A DNA stretch of 64,000 nucleotides from positions 10,070 through 74,069 of the forward strand of contig DATNFM010000054.1 in NCBI GenBank assembly GCA_035606435.1, given 5' to 3'. Shown piece after piece: positions 8,659-16,962 of this stretch (its first letter is position 1; every line of letters begins with the position of its first letter). Position numbers and translations under genes: made by a program. The notes beneath the pieces were generated by a model. It searched no databases. It was given only the letters and a program-made list of their open reading frames with translations, and was not told where the DNA came from. The DNA comes from Chersky-822 sp035606435. GTDB lineage: Bacteria > Actinomycetota > Actinomycetes > Streptosporangiales > Streptosporangiaceae.

Positions 8659-9081
8659 TTATGGTTTTGATTTTTCGCCGATTACGGGCAACGGGAGCTC
8701 ACCCAGGTGCAAGGCAACGCAGTCATCCCGGCTGCCGTGCGCGCAGACCTGGACCAGCCGGCGCAACCGGCACTGCAGCTCGGCCAGCTCGGCCAGCTGC
8801 TCGCCGACCGAGCTGAGCTTGGCCTGCGCCGCGCGGAGGATGTCGTCGGCGGAGCGCGCCTGCGCCGGACCGAGCAACTCGGCGATCTCACCGAGCGTGA
8901 ACCCCAGCTGCTGGGCCCGCCGGATGAAGGCGAGCCGCCAGAGGTCGTCCTCGGTGTACTCGCGGAACCCCGAGCCAACTCGCTCAGGCTGCGCGAGCAG
9001 GCCACGGCGCTGATAGAACCTGATCGTCTCGACGCTGACCCCCTGCGCCGCGGCGAACTTCCCGATCGTCATGCCAGCCAT
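8659..9081 (-). CDS. MerR-family regulator
   Basis: A 140-residue protein starting MAGMTIGKFAAAQGVSVETIRFYQRRGLLAQPER, the MerR winged-helix N-terminus (ATG 9081, or ATG 9072 three codons in). The coiled coil follows, and the C-terminal effector region contains CAHGSRDDC, two cysteines seven residues apart that could bind a metal or sense thiol oxidation. The promoter in front has the stretched 19-bp spacer typical of MerR-activated promoters. The downstream thioredoxin gene suggests a redox or thiol-reactive-metal signal, but the inducer is inferred. Confidence 0.88.
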   Translation of the reverse strand: MAGMTIGKFAAAQGVSVETIRFYQRRGLLAQPERVGSGFREYTEDDLWRLAFIRRAQQLGFTLGEIAELLGPAQARSADDILRAAQAKLSSVGEQLAELAELQCRLRRLVQVCAHGSRDDCVALHLGELPLPVIGEKSKP

Positions 9082-9089
9082 GTTCTGCA

Positions 9090-9120
9090 AGCTAACAGCC
9101 GTACTACGGTACGGAGTCAA
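9090..9120 (-). promoter_or_regulatory. MerR-type promoter and operator
   Basis: On the minus strand a TTGACT -35 box (9120-9115) and a TTAGCT -10 box (9095-9090) are separated by exactly 19 bases. These contain a perfect dyad, CCGTAC-CGTA-GTACGG (9114-9099). An over-long spacer filled by a dyad is the defining layout of MerR-activated promoters. It would drive the merR-trxA pair. Confidence 0.75.
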
Positions 9121-9297
9121 CTCCAAGCCGGCCGCCCACGCCGCGGGCGAGCTGCGCGTACTAAGAAATTTCGACCAAATCAACCGTCATGTGCGCCATT
9201 GACTGCCATATGCTTAACACTAAGTACAGCTTGCACGGCTCCTTGCACGGCAATTTGCGGCGCAGGTCGAAGAAGAACCACGGCGACTGGGCGAAAC

Positions 9298-11040
9298 ATG
9301 ACAACACGTGGTCCCGGTGAAGTGACCAAGCCTGTCGCAAACGACACTGTCGCAAACGATCGCGCCGCAAACGACACTGCCGCAAACGACACTGCCGCGT
9401 CCGACTTCATGGCCGAGGTCGCGCTCACCGTTTTCCATCCGAGCGCGACCAGCGTCGAGGCCGGGTTCTTCACCTGGGACATTGCCTCAGGAGAGGTGAT
9501 CTGCGACCCGGTGACGTTGCGCATGCACGGCCTGGCCGACGGCCAGATCGCGACCATGGACATGTTCCTGGCCCGGGTGCCCGCCCACGATTTAGCTCAG
9601 GTCAGCGAGGCGATGTCGAAGATGGTCGCCTCCGTTGGCACCTACCAGATCGAGTACCGCGTCCTCGGGGAGGACGGCAGCCTGCGCTCCATGGAAGCGC
9701 GCGGCCGCATCATGCCCGGCCCGGACGGCCAGCCCGCCAGGATGATGGGCCTGGTCATGGACACGACCGCGGTCCGGGCCCAACGCGAGTTCGAGGAACG
9801 CCAGCTCCGAGAGCTAGCGGACCGAGCCAGCCGGGCCCGCGACTTCACCGCGGCGCTGGCCTCGGCCAGCACGGTCGACGAGATCATGGACGCGGCCCGA
9901 ACGGGCCTGCGCGCCTACGGCGCCGACAGCCTGATCCTGATGGCCTCCCGCGACGGCTGGCTCCAGGTGGTCGCCTCCTGCGGTTTCGACGACGCCAGCG
10001 TCGCCGCCCTCAGCAGCCTCGACCCCGCGCGTCCCACGCCACTTTCCGTCGCGATCCAATGGCGCTCTCCGGTCCACCTCCCGTCGGCGGAAAACCTGAC
10101 CGATGACTTCCCCCACCTCACGCAGGTGATTGCTAAGGCAGAACAGCGAGCTTGGGCCGCACTTCCGGTTCTTGATTCAGGGGGAAAAATTGGCGCGTGT
10201 CTTTTCGGCTTTCCTGAGCCGCAGGAGTTCTCCCCTGATGAACGGACCTTGCTTTTCGCCGCGTCTGGCCTGCTGAGCCAGTCGCTGGAGCGGGCGCGGA
10301 TGTATGAGGCCCAGCACGCGCTGGCCGCCGAACTGCAGCGGGTCATGCTTCCGCGCGGGACCCTGACCGCGACCGGCATGTCGATCGCCACCCGGTACCA
10401 GGCCGCCACCACCGGCATCGAGATCGGCGGTGACTTCTACGACGTCGTGCGCTGCGCCGGTGACCGGACGGCGCTGGTCATCGGAGACGTCCAGGGGCAC
10501 AACCTGCTGGCCGCCTCCCTCATGGGACGGCTGCGCACCGCCGTGCACGCGTACACGCGCGAAGGGCACGGCCCGGCTCAGGTCATGGCCCGGGCGAACC
10601 GCTGGCTGTGGGACCTCGACGCCAACACCGATCCGGACTCCGCGCTGTTCGCGACCTGCTGTTTCCTGGTGGTCGATCCGGCCACCGGTACCCTCACGGT
10701 GAGCCGGGCCGGGCATCCGCCGCCCATGCTGCTCACGCCGGGGAAAGAGCCGCGGGTGCTCGACTGCGAGGCCGGACTGCCGCTCGGCATTGACCCGGCG
10801 GCCGAGTACTCAACGATCCAGATGCAGGCCGATCCCGGTTCGCTGCTCGTGCTCACCACCGACGGCCTGCTCGAATCCGATGCTGGCGATGACTTCAACC
10901 TCAGCAGGTTGATGGACGTGCTCAGGATCAGCCCGACCGACGATCTTGACGAGCTGGCGAACGACCTGCTGAACAGCGTCCAGCGATCCCGGCGGCACGG
11001 CGACGATGTCGCTCTGCTGCTCGCCCGGCTCGACGCTTGA
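9298..11040 (+). CDS. PAS-GAF-PP2C (SpoIIE-type) serine phosphatase
   Basis: A 580-residue soluble signalling protein. ATG 9298 is chosen because the frame upstream is low-complexity shadow. The N-terminus carries a short repeat (VANDTVANDRAANDTAANDT). A PAS domain follows (residues about 45-160: FFTWDIASGEVICDPVTLRM...YRVLGEDGSLRSMEARG). A GAF domain spans about 185-330. The PP2C-type phosphatase domain starts at ELQRVMLPRG and includes IGGDFYDVV, IGDVQGHN and LTTDGLLE, the metal-binding Asp motifs. Such enzymes usually dephosphorylate anti-anti-sigma factors. No anti-sigma partner gene is adjacent. Confidence 0.9.
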   Translation: MTTRGPGEVTKPVANDTVANDRAANDTAANDTAASDFMAEVALTVFHPSATSVEAGFFTWDIASGEVICDPVTLRMHGLADGQIATMDMFLARVPAHDLAQVSEAMSKMVASVGTYQIEYRVLGEDGSLRSMEARGRIMPGPDGQPARMMGLVMDTTAVRAQREFEERQLRELADRASRARDFTAALASASTVDEIMDAARTGLRAYGADSLILMASRDGWLQVVASCGFDDASVAALSSLDPARPTPLSVAIQWRSPVHLPSAENLTDDFPHLTQVIAKAEQRAWAALPVLDSGGKIGACLFGFPEPQEFSPDERTLLFAASGLLSQSLERARMYEAQHALAAELQRVMLPRGTLTATGMSIATRYQAATTGIEIGGDFYDVVRCAGDRTALVIGDVQGHNLLAASLMGRLRTAVHAYTREGHGPAQVMARANRWLWDLDANTDPDSALFATCCFLVVDPATGTLTVSRAGHPPPMLLTPGKEPRVLDCEAGLPLGIDPAAEYSTIQMQADPGSLLVLTTDGLLESDAGDDFNLSRLMDVLRISPTDDLDELANDLLNSVQRSRRHGDDVALLLARLDA

Positions 11041-11092
11041 CTGGTCCGGGTTTCTTAAGCATTTCGCGTGATCGCCGCATCGGAGGACCCGT

Positions 11093-12061
11093 ATGACCAT
11101 GGTGGTGGTGCCTGACCTTGACTGCCCGTTCGGCGATGAGATCAGCGCTCACGCTGACGAAGTCGACGAGCACGTCATCGACTGGGCCTGCCGGATCGGG
11201 TTACCGGTCGATGAGGCCGAGGCCACCCGGCTGGGCGAGGCCAAGGTGGGACGGCTCGCGGCCAGGACCACGCCCCGGGCCAGTCTCGAAGCGCTCTGCC
11301 TGCTCGCCGACTGGCAGATGTGGCTGTTCCTGTTCGACGACCGGTACAGCGATGAGTGCGCCGACGGGGCCGACCTCACCCAGTTAAGCCGGCTCGTCAC
11401 CGGCTTCATGCTCGTGCTCGACAACGACGGTGAACGGCGCTACCGGCGGGACCCGTTCACCGTGGCGCTGGGCGAATTGATCGACCGGATCCGGACCCTG
11501 GCGACCGGGCCGCAGGTCAACCGGTTCGTCAATGCCGTGCGGGGCTACTTCCTGGCCCAGTTCTGGGAGGCGGGCAACCGGGCGCAGGACCAGCCGGCCG
11601 GGCTGGCCGAGTACACGGCGATGCGCAGGCACAGCGGCGCGGTCCCGACCTGCACCGCGCTGATCGATGTGGCCAACGGCTTCGAGCTGACGGGTCGCGA
11701 TTACTGGCGGCCTGAGGTCCGGGCGATCAGCGACATCGCGGTCAACGTGACGTGCTGGGCCAACGACATCCTTTCGTTCCCCAAGGAGGCGCAGCGCAGT
11801 TTCAAGGTGCACAGCCTGCCCGCGGTACTCGCCGAGGAGCTGCAGTTACCGGTGACCGATGCGCTCGCGCTCGCGGCCGAGATGCACGACGCCGAGGTCG
11901 AGCGATACCTGAATTCCGAGCGGCCGCTGCGCTTCGTCGCCGGGCCCGCGCTGAGTGACTACCTGGACGGTCTGCGCTGGTGGATGGGCGGCAATTTCTA
12001 CTGGTCGCTGGAGACCGGCCGGTACAACGTCGCGGCCGGATCGGCCTGCTCGGTAATGTGA
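11093..12061 (+). CDS. class I terpene synthase
   Basis: A 322-residue single-domain terpene cyclase. The aspartate-rich Mg motif is at residues 82-88 (DDRYSDE), and the NSE triad is N224-D225-xx-S228-xxx-E232 (NDILSFPKE). Both metal motifs are intact, and the C-terminal Arg-Tyr (ETGRY) seen in bacterial sesquiterpene cyclases is present. It would ionise and cyclise a linear prenyl diphosphate (farnesyl diphosphate most likely; C10 or C20 possible). A GGAGGA ribosome site lies 5 bases before the ATG. An SDR gene starts 4 bases after its stop, so the two probably form a minimal terpenoid pathway. Confidence 0.92.
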   Translation: MTMVVVPDLDCPFGDEISAHADEVDEHVIDWACRIGLPVDEAEATRLGEAKVGRLAARTTPRASLEALCLLADWQMWLFLFDDRYSDECADGADLTQLSRLVTGFMLVLDNDGERRYRRDPFTVALGELIDRIRTLATGPQVNRFVNAVRGYFLAQFWEAGNRAQDQPAGLAEYTAMRRHSGAVPTCTALIDVANGFELTGRDYWRPEVRAISDIAVNVTCWANDILSFPKEAQRSFKVHSLPAVLAEELQLPVTDALALAAEMHDAEVERYLNSERPLRFVAGPALSDYLDGLRWWMGGNFYWSLETGRYNVAAGSACSVM

Positions 12062-12065
12062 CCTC

Positions 12066-12962
12066 GTGACAGAACAGGCTCCTGATGAGCAAGCCGCTGA
12101 GCTCGCCGGGCGTACTTTCCTGGTGACTGGCGGCAACGCCGGCGTTGGTTATGCCACGGCGATTGACCTGGCTCGGCGGGGCGGGCGGGTGCATATCGCT
12201 GGCCGGTCTCAAGCCAAATGCGAGGCGGCGGTCGCGTCGATCAAGGCCGACACCGGCAGTGACCAGGTGTTTCTGGTGCTGCTTGACCTGGGCAGCCTGG
12301 ACAGCGTGCGGGCGGGCGCGCAAGCGTTCCTCGCCCGGGATGAGCCGCTTCAGGTGCTGATCAACAATGCGGGCGTCGCGGGCCAGCGCGGGCTGACCTC
12401 GGATGGTTTTGAACTCCATTTCGGGGTCAATCACCTGGGCCATTTCTTGCTGACTCAGCTGCTGCTTCCCCGGATTATCGAGAGCGGGCCCGGCGGCCGG
12501 ATCGTCGTGGTCTCGAGCGACTCGCACTATCAGGCCCGCGGCATTGACTTCGATCAGCTGCGTTCTCGCACGAAGACGGTTACCGGCCTGCGCGAGTACT
12601 CCGTCTCCAAGCTCGCCAACGTGCTGTTCGCCCAGGAGCTGGCCCGGCGGCTGGACGGTGCTGGCGTGCACACCTACTGCCTGCATCCAGGTGTGGTCGC
12701 CTCGGAGATCTGGCGGCGGGTGCCGTGGCCGCTGCGGCCGCTGATCAAGCGCCGGATGCTGACCATCACCGAAGGCGCGCGGACCTCGCTGTACTGCGCG
12801 ACGTCGGTTTCGGCTGAGGTGGCCGGCCAGACCGGGCTCTTCTACGACAAGTGCGCGGTGCGGGAGCCGAGCAAGGTGGCCCAGCCGGAGCTGGCGGCGG
12901 AACTGTGGGGTTACAGCGAGAAGTGGATCTCGGCGTTAGAAGCCGGTCCTCCGCAGGGCTAG
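12066..12962 (+). CDS. short-chain dehydrogenase/reductase
   Basis: A 298-residue SDR of the retinol-dehydrogenase-like class. It has a Rossmann motif TGGNAGVG near residue 21, NNAG, an active-site Ser (VVSSDSHY) and YSVSK. A GTG start lies 4 bases after the terpene synthase stop, so translation is coupled. The likely role is oxidation of a terpene alcohol or reduction of a ketone made by the neighbouring cyclase. That assignment rests on context only. The stop overlaps the convergent DUF6886-like gene by 4 bases. Confidence 0.9.
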   Translation: MTEQAPDEQAAELAGRTFLVTGGNAGVGYATAIDLARRGGRVHIAGRSQAKCEAAVASIKADTGSDQVFLVLLDLGSLDSVRAGAQAFLARDEPLQVLINNAGVAGQRGLTSDGFELHFGVNHLGHFLLTQLLLPRIIESGPGGRIVVVSSDSHYQARGIDFDQLRSRTKTVTGLREYSVSKLANVLFAQELARRLDGAGVHTYCLHPGVVASEIWRRVPWPLRPLIKRRMLTITEGARTSLYCATSVSAEVAGQTGLFYDKCAVREPSKVAQPELAAELWGYSEKWISALEAGPPQG

Positions 12963-13561
12963 TCGAACTGGTCTGGGTGCGGGCCGGCGTTGCGCAGCCG
13001 CATGCCGCTGAAGCTGACCGTTGAGCTCGCGACCTGTCGCCAGAACGGCCAGATCGACGGCGTGATCCGAAGCTCGATCTCGGCGGCCGCGTGCCTCGCG
13101 ATCAGGTCATCGATTGGCTCCTGGCCGGTGGCCTCGACGGGCTGGCCGGTTGTCCAGTAGCCGCCGACCTCTTCGTGCGGACGGAACTCGTCGACTGGCA
13201 ACTCGTAGGCGAAGAGACGGGTGGCCTGCAGGCGTCGCAGCCAGCCGGTCTCGGTGACGTGGACCCGGCCGGCGGCGGTCTGGCCGAAAAACTTCGCCCG
13301 GTCCGACGCCGTCGTCTTCGGTGTCGGCCAGATGCAGCCGCGCGGGCAGTCCCTGGGGAACCAGAACATCGGCGCGTGTCGGGTGTCCACGGCCCAGACC
13401 AGCGGCGGAGCCTGCGGATCGGCCGCGATCGGCCGCGGGCTGAACCGGCCAAGCGACGGATTCTCGCTGAAGTGCCAGAGCTTGAACGGGCCTTCTCCCG
13501 CGTAGGCCGGGGCCGGCTGGCGGGCAAGCAACTGCTCGGGGTAGTCCGCCGGGGTGCCCAT
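12959..13561 (-). CDS. DUF6886-like protein
   Basis: A 200-residue soluble protein with the pattern LWHFSENPSLGRFSPRP, then PPLVWAVDTRHAPMFWFPRDCPRGCIW, matching my memory of the DUF6886 family of unknown function. The conserved His, Trp and Cys residues sit in these two motifs. No signal peptide or membrane segment. The ATG is 3 bases after the stop of the upstream methyltransferase gene (13565-14281), so the two form an operon. The function is unknown. The motifs resemble small-molecule-binding folds more than a known enzyme. Confidence 0.7.
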   Translation of the reverse strand: MGTPADYPEQLLARQPAPAYAGEGPFKLWHFSENPSLGRFSPRPIAADPQAPPLVWAVDTRHAPMFWFPRDCPRGCIWPTPKTTASDRAKFFGQTAAGRVHVTETGWLRRLQATRLFAYELPVDEFRPHEEVGGYWTTGQPVEATGQEPIDDLIARHAAAEIELRITPSIWPFWRQVASSTVSFSGMRLRNAGPHPDQFD

Positions 13562-13564
13562 CGG

Positions 13565-14281
13565 TCAGGCCTTGAGGCAGCGGGCGACGAACTGGATCGG
13601 ATGACTGGCGACGTCCGGGCCGACCCAGGCCGCCCAGGCCTCGTCCGGGCGTGGTTCGACGGCCTCGTCGAGCCGAAGGTCGTGGCGGTGCAGAGCATTG
13701 ACGTAGGTACTGAGCATTCGGTGGTTGGCGCCGACCTGGCGGCGCAGCCTGGATATGGCGCTGTCGGCGATCCAGAACCCCTCGTCGTAATAGCTTTCTG
13801 CGGCCGGCCAAGATCCCGACACGTACTTGCCGCCGGGGAAGCAGGGATGCAGGATCGAGAACACGAACCGGCCGCCGGGTCGCAGCGCGGCGCCTATCCC
13901 GTGCAGCGCCCCGTCCAGGTCATCGATGTCGGAAAGCCCGTAGTGGCAGGTCACGGCGTCGAAGCCGGTCTCGTCATCCAGCCAGTCAAGGGAAGCGGTT
14001 ACGTCGGCATGGAGATACCGGATGCCCAGCGGGTTTTCCTGTTCGGCCTCTTTGGCCCGGCCCAGCAGCGCGGCCGAGCTGTCGACGCCGATCGTCGGCT
14101 GGCGGGCGCCAGCCCGGGCGAGTTCGCGGGTGATCCGGCCGTGCCCGCAAGCGATGTCGAGCACCCGCAGGCCTTCGACCGGCCCGAGCAGCTCTAGCAG
14201 CGCCCGCGAGACCGGGTCGTCGACGGAGTCGAAGCCATCGACGTAGAAGTCCGCGACGTCGTCGTACCTTGACCGCACCAT
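13565..14281 (-). CDS. class I SAM-dependent methyltransferase
   Basis: A 238-residue methyltransferase with motif I VLDIACGHGRITREL, a motif II acidic residue in GVDSS, and a motif IV-like CHYGLSDIDD. ATG 14281 is preferred to the upstream in-frame ATG because GGAGGT precedes it and MVRSRYDDVADFY is the natural family N-terminus. It resembles ubiquinone/menaquinone-biosynthesis-type small-molecule methyltransferases. The substrate is unknown. First gene of a two-gene operon with the DUF6886-like gene. Confidence 0.85.
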   Translation of the reverse strand: MVRSRYDDVADFYVDGFDSVDDPVSRALLELLGPVEGLRVLDIACGHGRITRELARAGARQPTIGVDSSAALLGRAKEAEQENPLGIRYLHADVTASLDWLDDETGFDAVTCHYGLSDIDDLDGALHGIGAALRPGGRFVFSILHPCFPGGKYVSGSWPAAESYYDEGFWIADSAISRLRRQVGANHRMLSTYVNALHRHDLRLDEAVEPRPDEAWAAWVGPDVASHPIQFVARCLKA

Positions 14282-14335
14282 GGCTCTCGCACCTCCTAGC
14301 CCGAGCTTTGCCCGCATTGACCCGGGCTACGCGGG

Positions 14336-14354
14336 TTTCCGCCTCCGGCGGAAA
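14336..14354. terminator. hairpin between hydrolase and methyltransferase genes
   Basis: Perfect 8-bp stem TTTCCGCC/GGCGGAAA with a 3-base loop, in the 196-base gap downstream of the alpha/beta hydrolase gene. No U-run follows, so it is a plausible actinomycete-type terminator only. Confidence 0.5.
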
Positions 14355-14477
14355 GCCAGCCATGTTGTCGGCTAGCTGGCGTCTGGCCAGACACACCCAC
14401 TACGCGTTCGCCCTGATGCTCATTCCAGAGTCCGACCTCGATCAGGGCCTGGGCTCCGGTCAGGGACTAGGTCATCG

Positions 14478-15356
14478 CTAGCTGGCCTCGGTGAGCTCAC
14501 TGATCCGGGCGAGCGCGGCCGCGACGCAGCCGGGCTGCTCATGCCAGGGCAAGTGCCCCGCCGCCGGAACGACCTGCACTTCGGCCCGGGGAAGGAGAGC
14601 GGCGGTGCGTTCACCCTGGCTGACCGGCATCGGGCTCTTCTCGCCGAGCACGAACACGGCCGGCGCCTCGATCCCGCCCAGCCGCTCTCCCAGCCCGCTG
14701 GCCTGGAGTTCGGCAACCGAAGCGAACGTGCCCGCATACGCCCCCACCGACGCCCGCATGAACGACGGCAACGCCGGCGCGGCCTGAGGATCGGCGAAGT
14801 AGCCCGGCCACAGCAGCCTGAGTGACTCAAGCATGTCGTCATCGGTTGGCTCGGGCGTGGCCAGCCGGGCGGCGACCTCCGCATACTGGTCAAGGGCCGA
14901 AGGCAGCAGCCGGCTACCCAGGTTCTGCCCCATCTCGACCAGGCCGCCGTCATCCACGGCACCGAGCGGGTCGATGATCACGAGCCCGGTGACCCGCTCC
15001 GGGTGAGCCAGCGCGAGGTTCAGCGCGAGATAGCCGCCCCACGAGTGCCCGAGCACCACGGCCTGGTCGATGCCGAGTTCGTCGAGCACCGCGACCGCAT
15101 CGGCGACGTGGCGCTCGACGGTGAAGGGACCGCCGACAGCCGATGGAGCCAGACCGCGCTGCTGATACTTGACCGCGCGCCAGCCGGCCAGTTCAGGGCC
15201 CAGCATCTCCATGTAATCCGACATGGCCGGACCACCGTGCAGCAGGAGCAACGGCGTGCCGGTCCCCTGCACCCCCTGCACCGAGCCGACGATCGGCCCG
15301 TCCGTCGTGTTCGCGGTAAACGTCTGCTGCGACGTTGCATCAAGCGCTTCTGACAT
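14478..15356 (-). CDS. alpha/beta hydrolase, proline-iminopeptidase-like
   Basis: A 292-residue alpha/beta hydrolase. The oxyanion-hole motif LLLLHGGPA is near residue 40, the nucleophile elbow GHSWGG near 115, an acid residue lies in the VFVLGEKSP region, and the catalytic His is in PAAGHLPWHE. The HGGPA and GHSWGG pair is typical of the prolyl aminopeptidase/epoxide hydrolase-like branch. No signal peptide. The substrate is not predictable. The gene is probably monocistronic. Confidence 0.88.
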   Translation of the reverse strand: MSEALDATSQQTFTANTTDGPIVGSVQGVQGTGTPLLLLHGGPAMSDYMEMLGPELAGWRAVKYQQRGLAPSAVGGPFTVERHVADAVAVLDELGIDQAVVLGHSWGGYLALNLALAHPERVTGLVIIDPLGAVDDGGLVEMGQNLGSRLLPSALDQYAEVAARLATPEPTDDDMLESLRLLWPGYFADPQAAPALPSFMRASVGAYAGTFASVAELQASGLGERLGGIEAPAVFVLGEKSPMPVSQGERTAALLPRAEVQVVPAAGHLPWHEQPGCVAAALARISELTEAS

Positions 15357-15585
15357 ACGGGCACGCTAGCCCGACGGACCCGAAGAATCCCCATATTCAT
15401 CCAGATTCGCGAGGCCTCCCGTGCCGACTCCAACACCGCAAGGGCCCCTGAGCCGCAGTCCGACTCCAGTCCGGTCCGCGACTTAGCCCGGGTTAAAACG
15501 TCATATCCCCGCCAAGCGGAGGCTACCCGCGACCGCAGAGGCCGGGCCCACGTCGATGTCAGAACACACCGCACGGGGCCAACGC

Positions 15586-15635
15586 TGAGGCCCAGCCAGC
15601 GGTCAGTGCGCTGAGGCCCAGCCAGCGGTCAGTGT
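15586..15635. repeat. 25-bp direct repeat, two copies
   Basis: GCTGAGGCCCAGCCAGCGGTCAGTG-type units occur twice in tandem (15591-15615 region and 15612-15636) directly downstream of the DUF5134 gene stop. Nothing else is recognisable in 15357-15585. Confidence 0.7.
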
Positions 15636-16582
15636 TAGGCCATCTGGATCAGCATGTAGCCCATGGTGACGGCCATGGCGATCGTCGAGAACGCCGCGAT
15701 CCTCGGCGCCAGCAGGCCATTCGCGACTACGCCGACACCAGCCGAACCAGCTACCCCAGCCGACCCAGCTACCCCAGCCGACCCAGCTACCCCAGCGGAG
15801 CGAGCCACCCCCGCCGACCCAACTGCCCCACCGGCGCCGACGCCGCCAGCAACCGCGGCGGTTGCGACGGCCGGGGTGACGGACCGGGTGCGGGCCAGGG
15901 CGTCGGTGGTCCAGACGACGGAGCCGACCAGGCAGAACGCCAGGAGCAGGGCGACGCACGGGGCTATGGTGATCAAGCCGGTGCGGCTCATGCCGGCCAT
16001 CGCCCGACCGACCGGATGAAAGCGCCCGGAAGCGTCGTCCACGGCGGGCAGGAACATGAAGATCATCGCGAGGCACTCGATCACATGCGCCAGCGGAGCG
16101 CCACCCGCCAGCGGAGCACCACCCGCCAGCGAGGCACTGCGCGCCGTCGAGCCACCCCGCGCCGTCGAGCCACCCCGCGCCGTCGAACCACTGGCTGCCA
16201 GGCGCCCGAGAGATCCCGACGGCCAGGGTCCAGTCCTCCGAGAGGCGAACGCCTGCCAGCCGAACCACAGTGCGCCGAGGCCGAACACCGCTTCCCAGAC
16301 CTGCTCGGGCAGTACGCGCAACTGCGGCAGCAGCATCCCCGCCATGGCCACGCCCATCAGTACGTGCAGCCCGTCAACGCCGACCGACGCCCACCGCTTA
16401 CGCAAGCCTTGCTGGACCGTGTCCCAAGACCCGCGATCCCAAGACCGGCGGTCCCAAAACCCGCGGTACCAGGACCCGCGCCGAATCCCGAACGCAACCA
16501 GGCCCGCCCGGATCGCGCAATTGGCGGCGATCACGATCATCAAGCTCGCGAGGGCCGCATGCAGCCACAATGGACCGCTCAC
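15635..16582 (-). CDS. DUF5134 membrane protein with expanded repeats
   Basis: A 315-residue membrane protein beginning MSGPLWLHAALASLMIVIAANCAIRAG, with about five to six hydrophobic segments. It matches the actinobacterial DUF5134 family (function unknown, often next to copper or cytochrome genes). Two cytoplasmic or external loops are expanded by tandem repeats: a GSTAR/LAGGAP region (16081-16195) and five AGVAGS units near the C-terminus (15735-15800). The gene is divergent from the SCO1-fusion gene and shares a region with four copper-type palindromes. Confidence 0.78.
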   Translation of the reverse strand: MSGPLWLHAALASLMIVIAANCAIRAGLVAFGIRRGSWYRGFWDRRSWDRGSWDTVQQGLRKRWASVGVDGLHVLMGVAMAGMLLPQLRVLPEQVWEAVFGLGALWFGWQAFASRRTGPWPSGSLGRLAASGSTARGGSTARGGSTARSASLAGGAPLAGGAPLAHVIECLAMIFMFLPAVDDASGRFHPVGRAMAGMSRTGLITIAPCVALLLAFCLVGSVVWTTDALARTRSVTPAVATAAVAGGVGAGGAVGSAGVARSAGVAGSAGVAGSAGVAGSAGVGVVANGLLAPRIAAFSTIAMAVTMGYMLIQMA

Positions 16583-16728
16583 GCGGTCACCTCCCCCCGG
16601 CTGGTCGCATCAGTGCGCCCGGAATGCCCCCAGGCCAGACCAGACCGCAGGTCGCGTCCGGCGCACCCATCGAGATTAAACGGGCTACCGACGCCCTGAC
16701 AAGATAGCCATTCAATGTTTTCTAGAAT

Positions 16729-16844
16729 TACCACCCGGGGGTATCTAGCCTGCCGCAGATAAAACCCGGAGGGGGTACTCATAAAACCCCTCCGGGGTAT
16801 GTTCGGCCAGGTCAGGGCAGCAATTTAACACCCCACCGGGGTAT
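16729..16844. promoter_or_regulatory. four CsoR-like copper operator palindromes
   Basis: Between the divergent DUF5134 and SCO1-fusion genes lie four related palindromes. They are TACCACCCGGGGGTA (16729), ACCCGGAGGGGGTAC (about 16764), ACCCCTCCGGGGTAT (16786) and ACCCCACCGGGGTAT (16830). The last two differ at one central base. The form ACCCC-N-CCGGGGTAT matches the G-run/C-run pseudopalindromes bound by CsoR-type copper repressors. No csoR gene is in the window. The remaining parts of 16583-16962 show nothing else clear. Confidence 0.65.
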
Positions 16845-16962
16845 TCAGCTCCGTCGGCGATTATGCATAATTCTCACCTGCCCTCTGACCAAAATACGGC
16901 CGGAGGCAACGACCGGCGGTGCGCGCGACGCCGGCTGGCCACAAAGGAGCACGCGGACAGCC

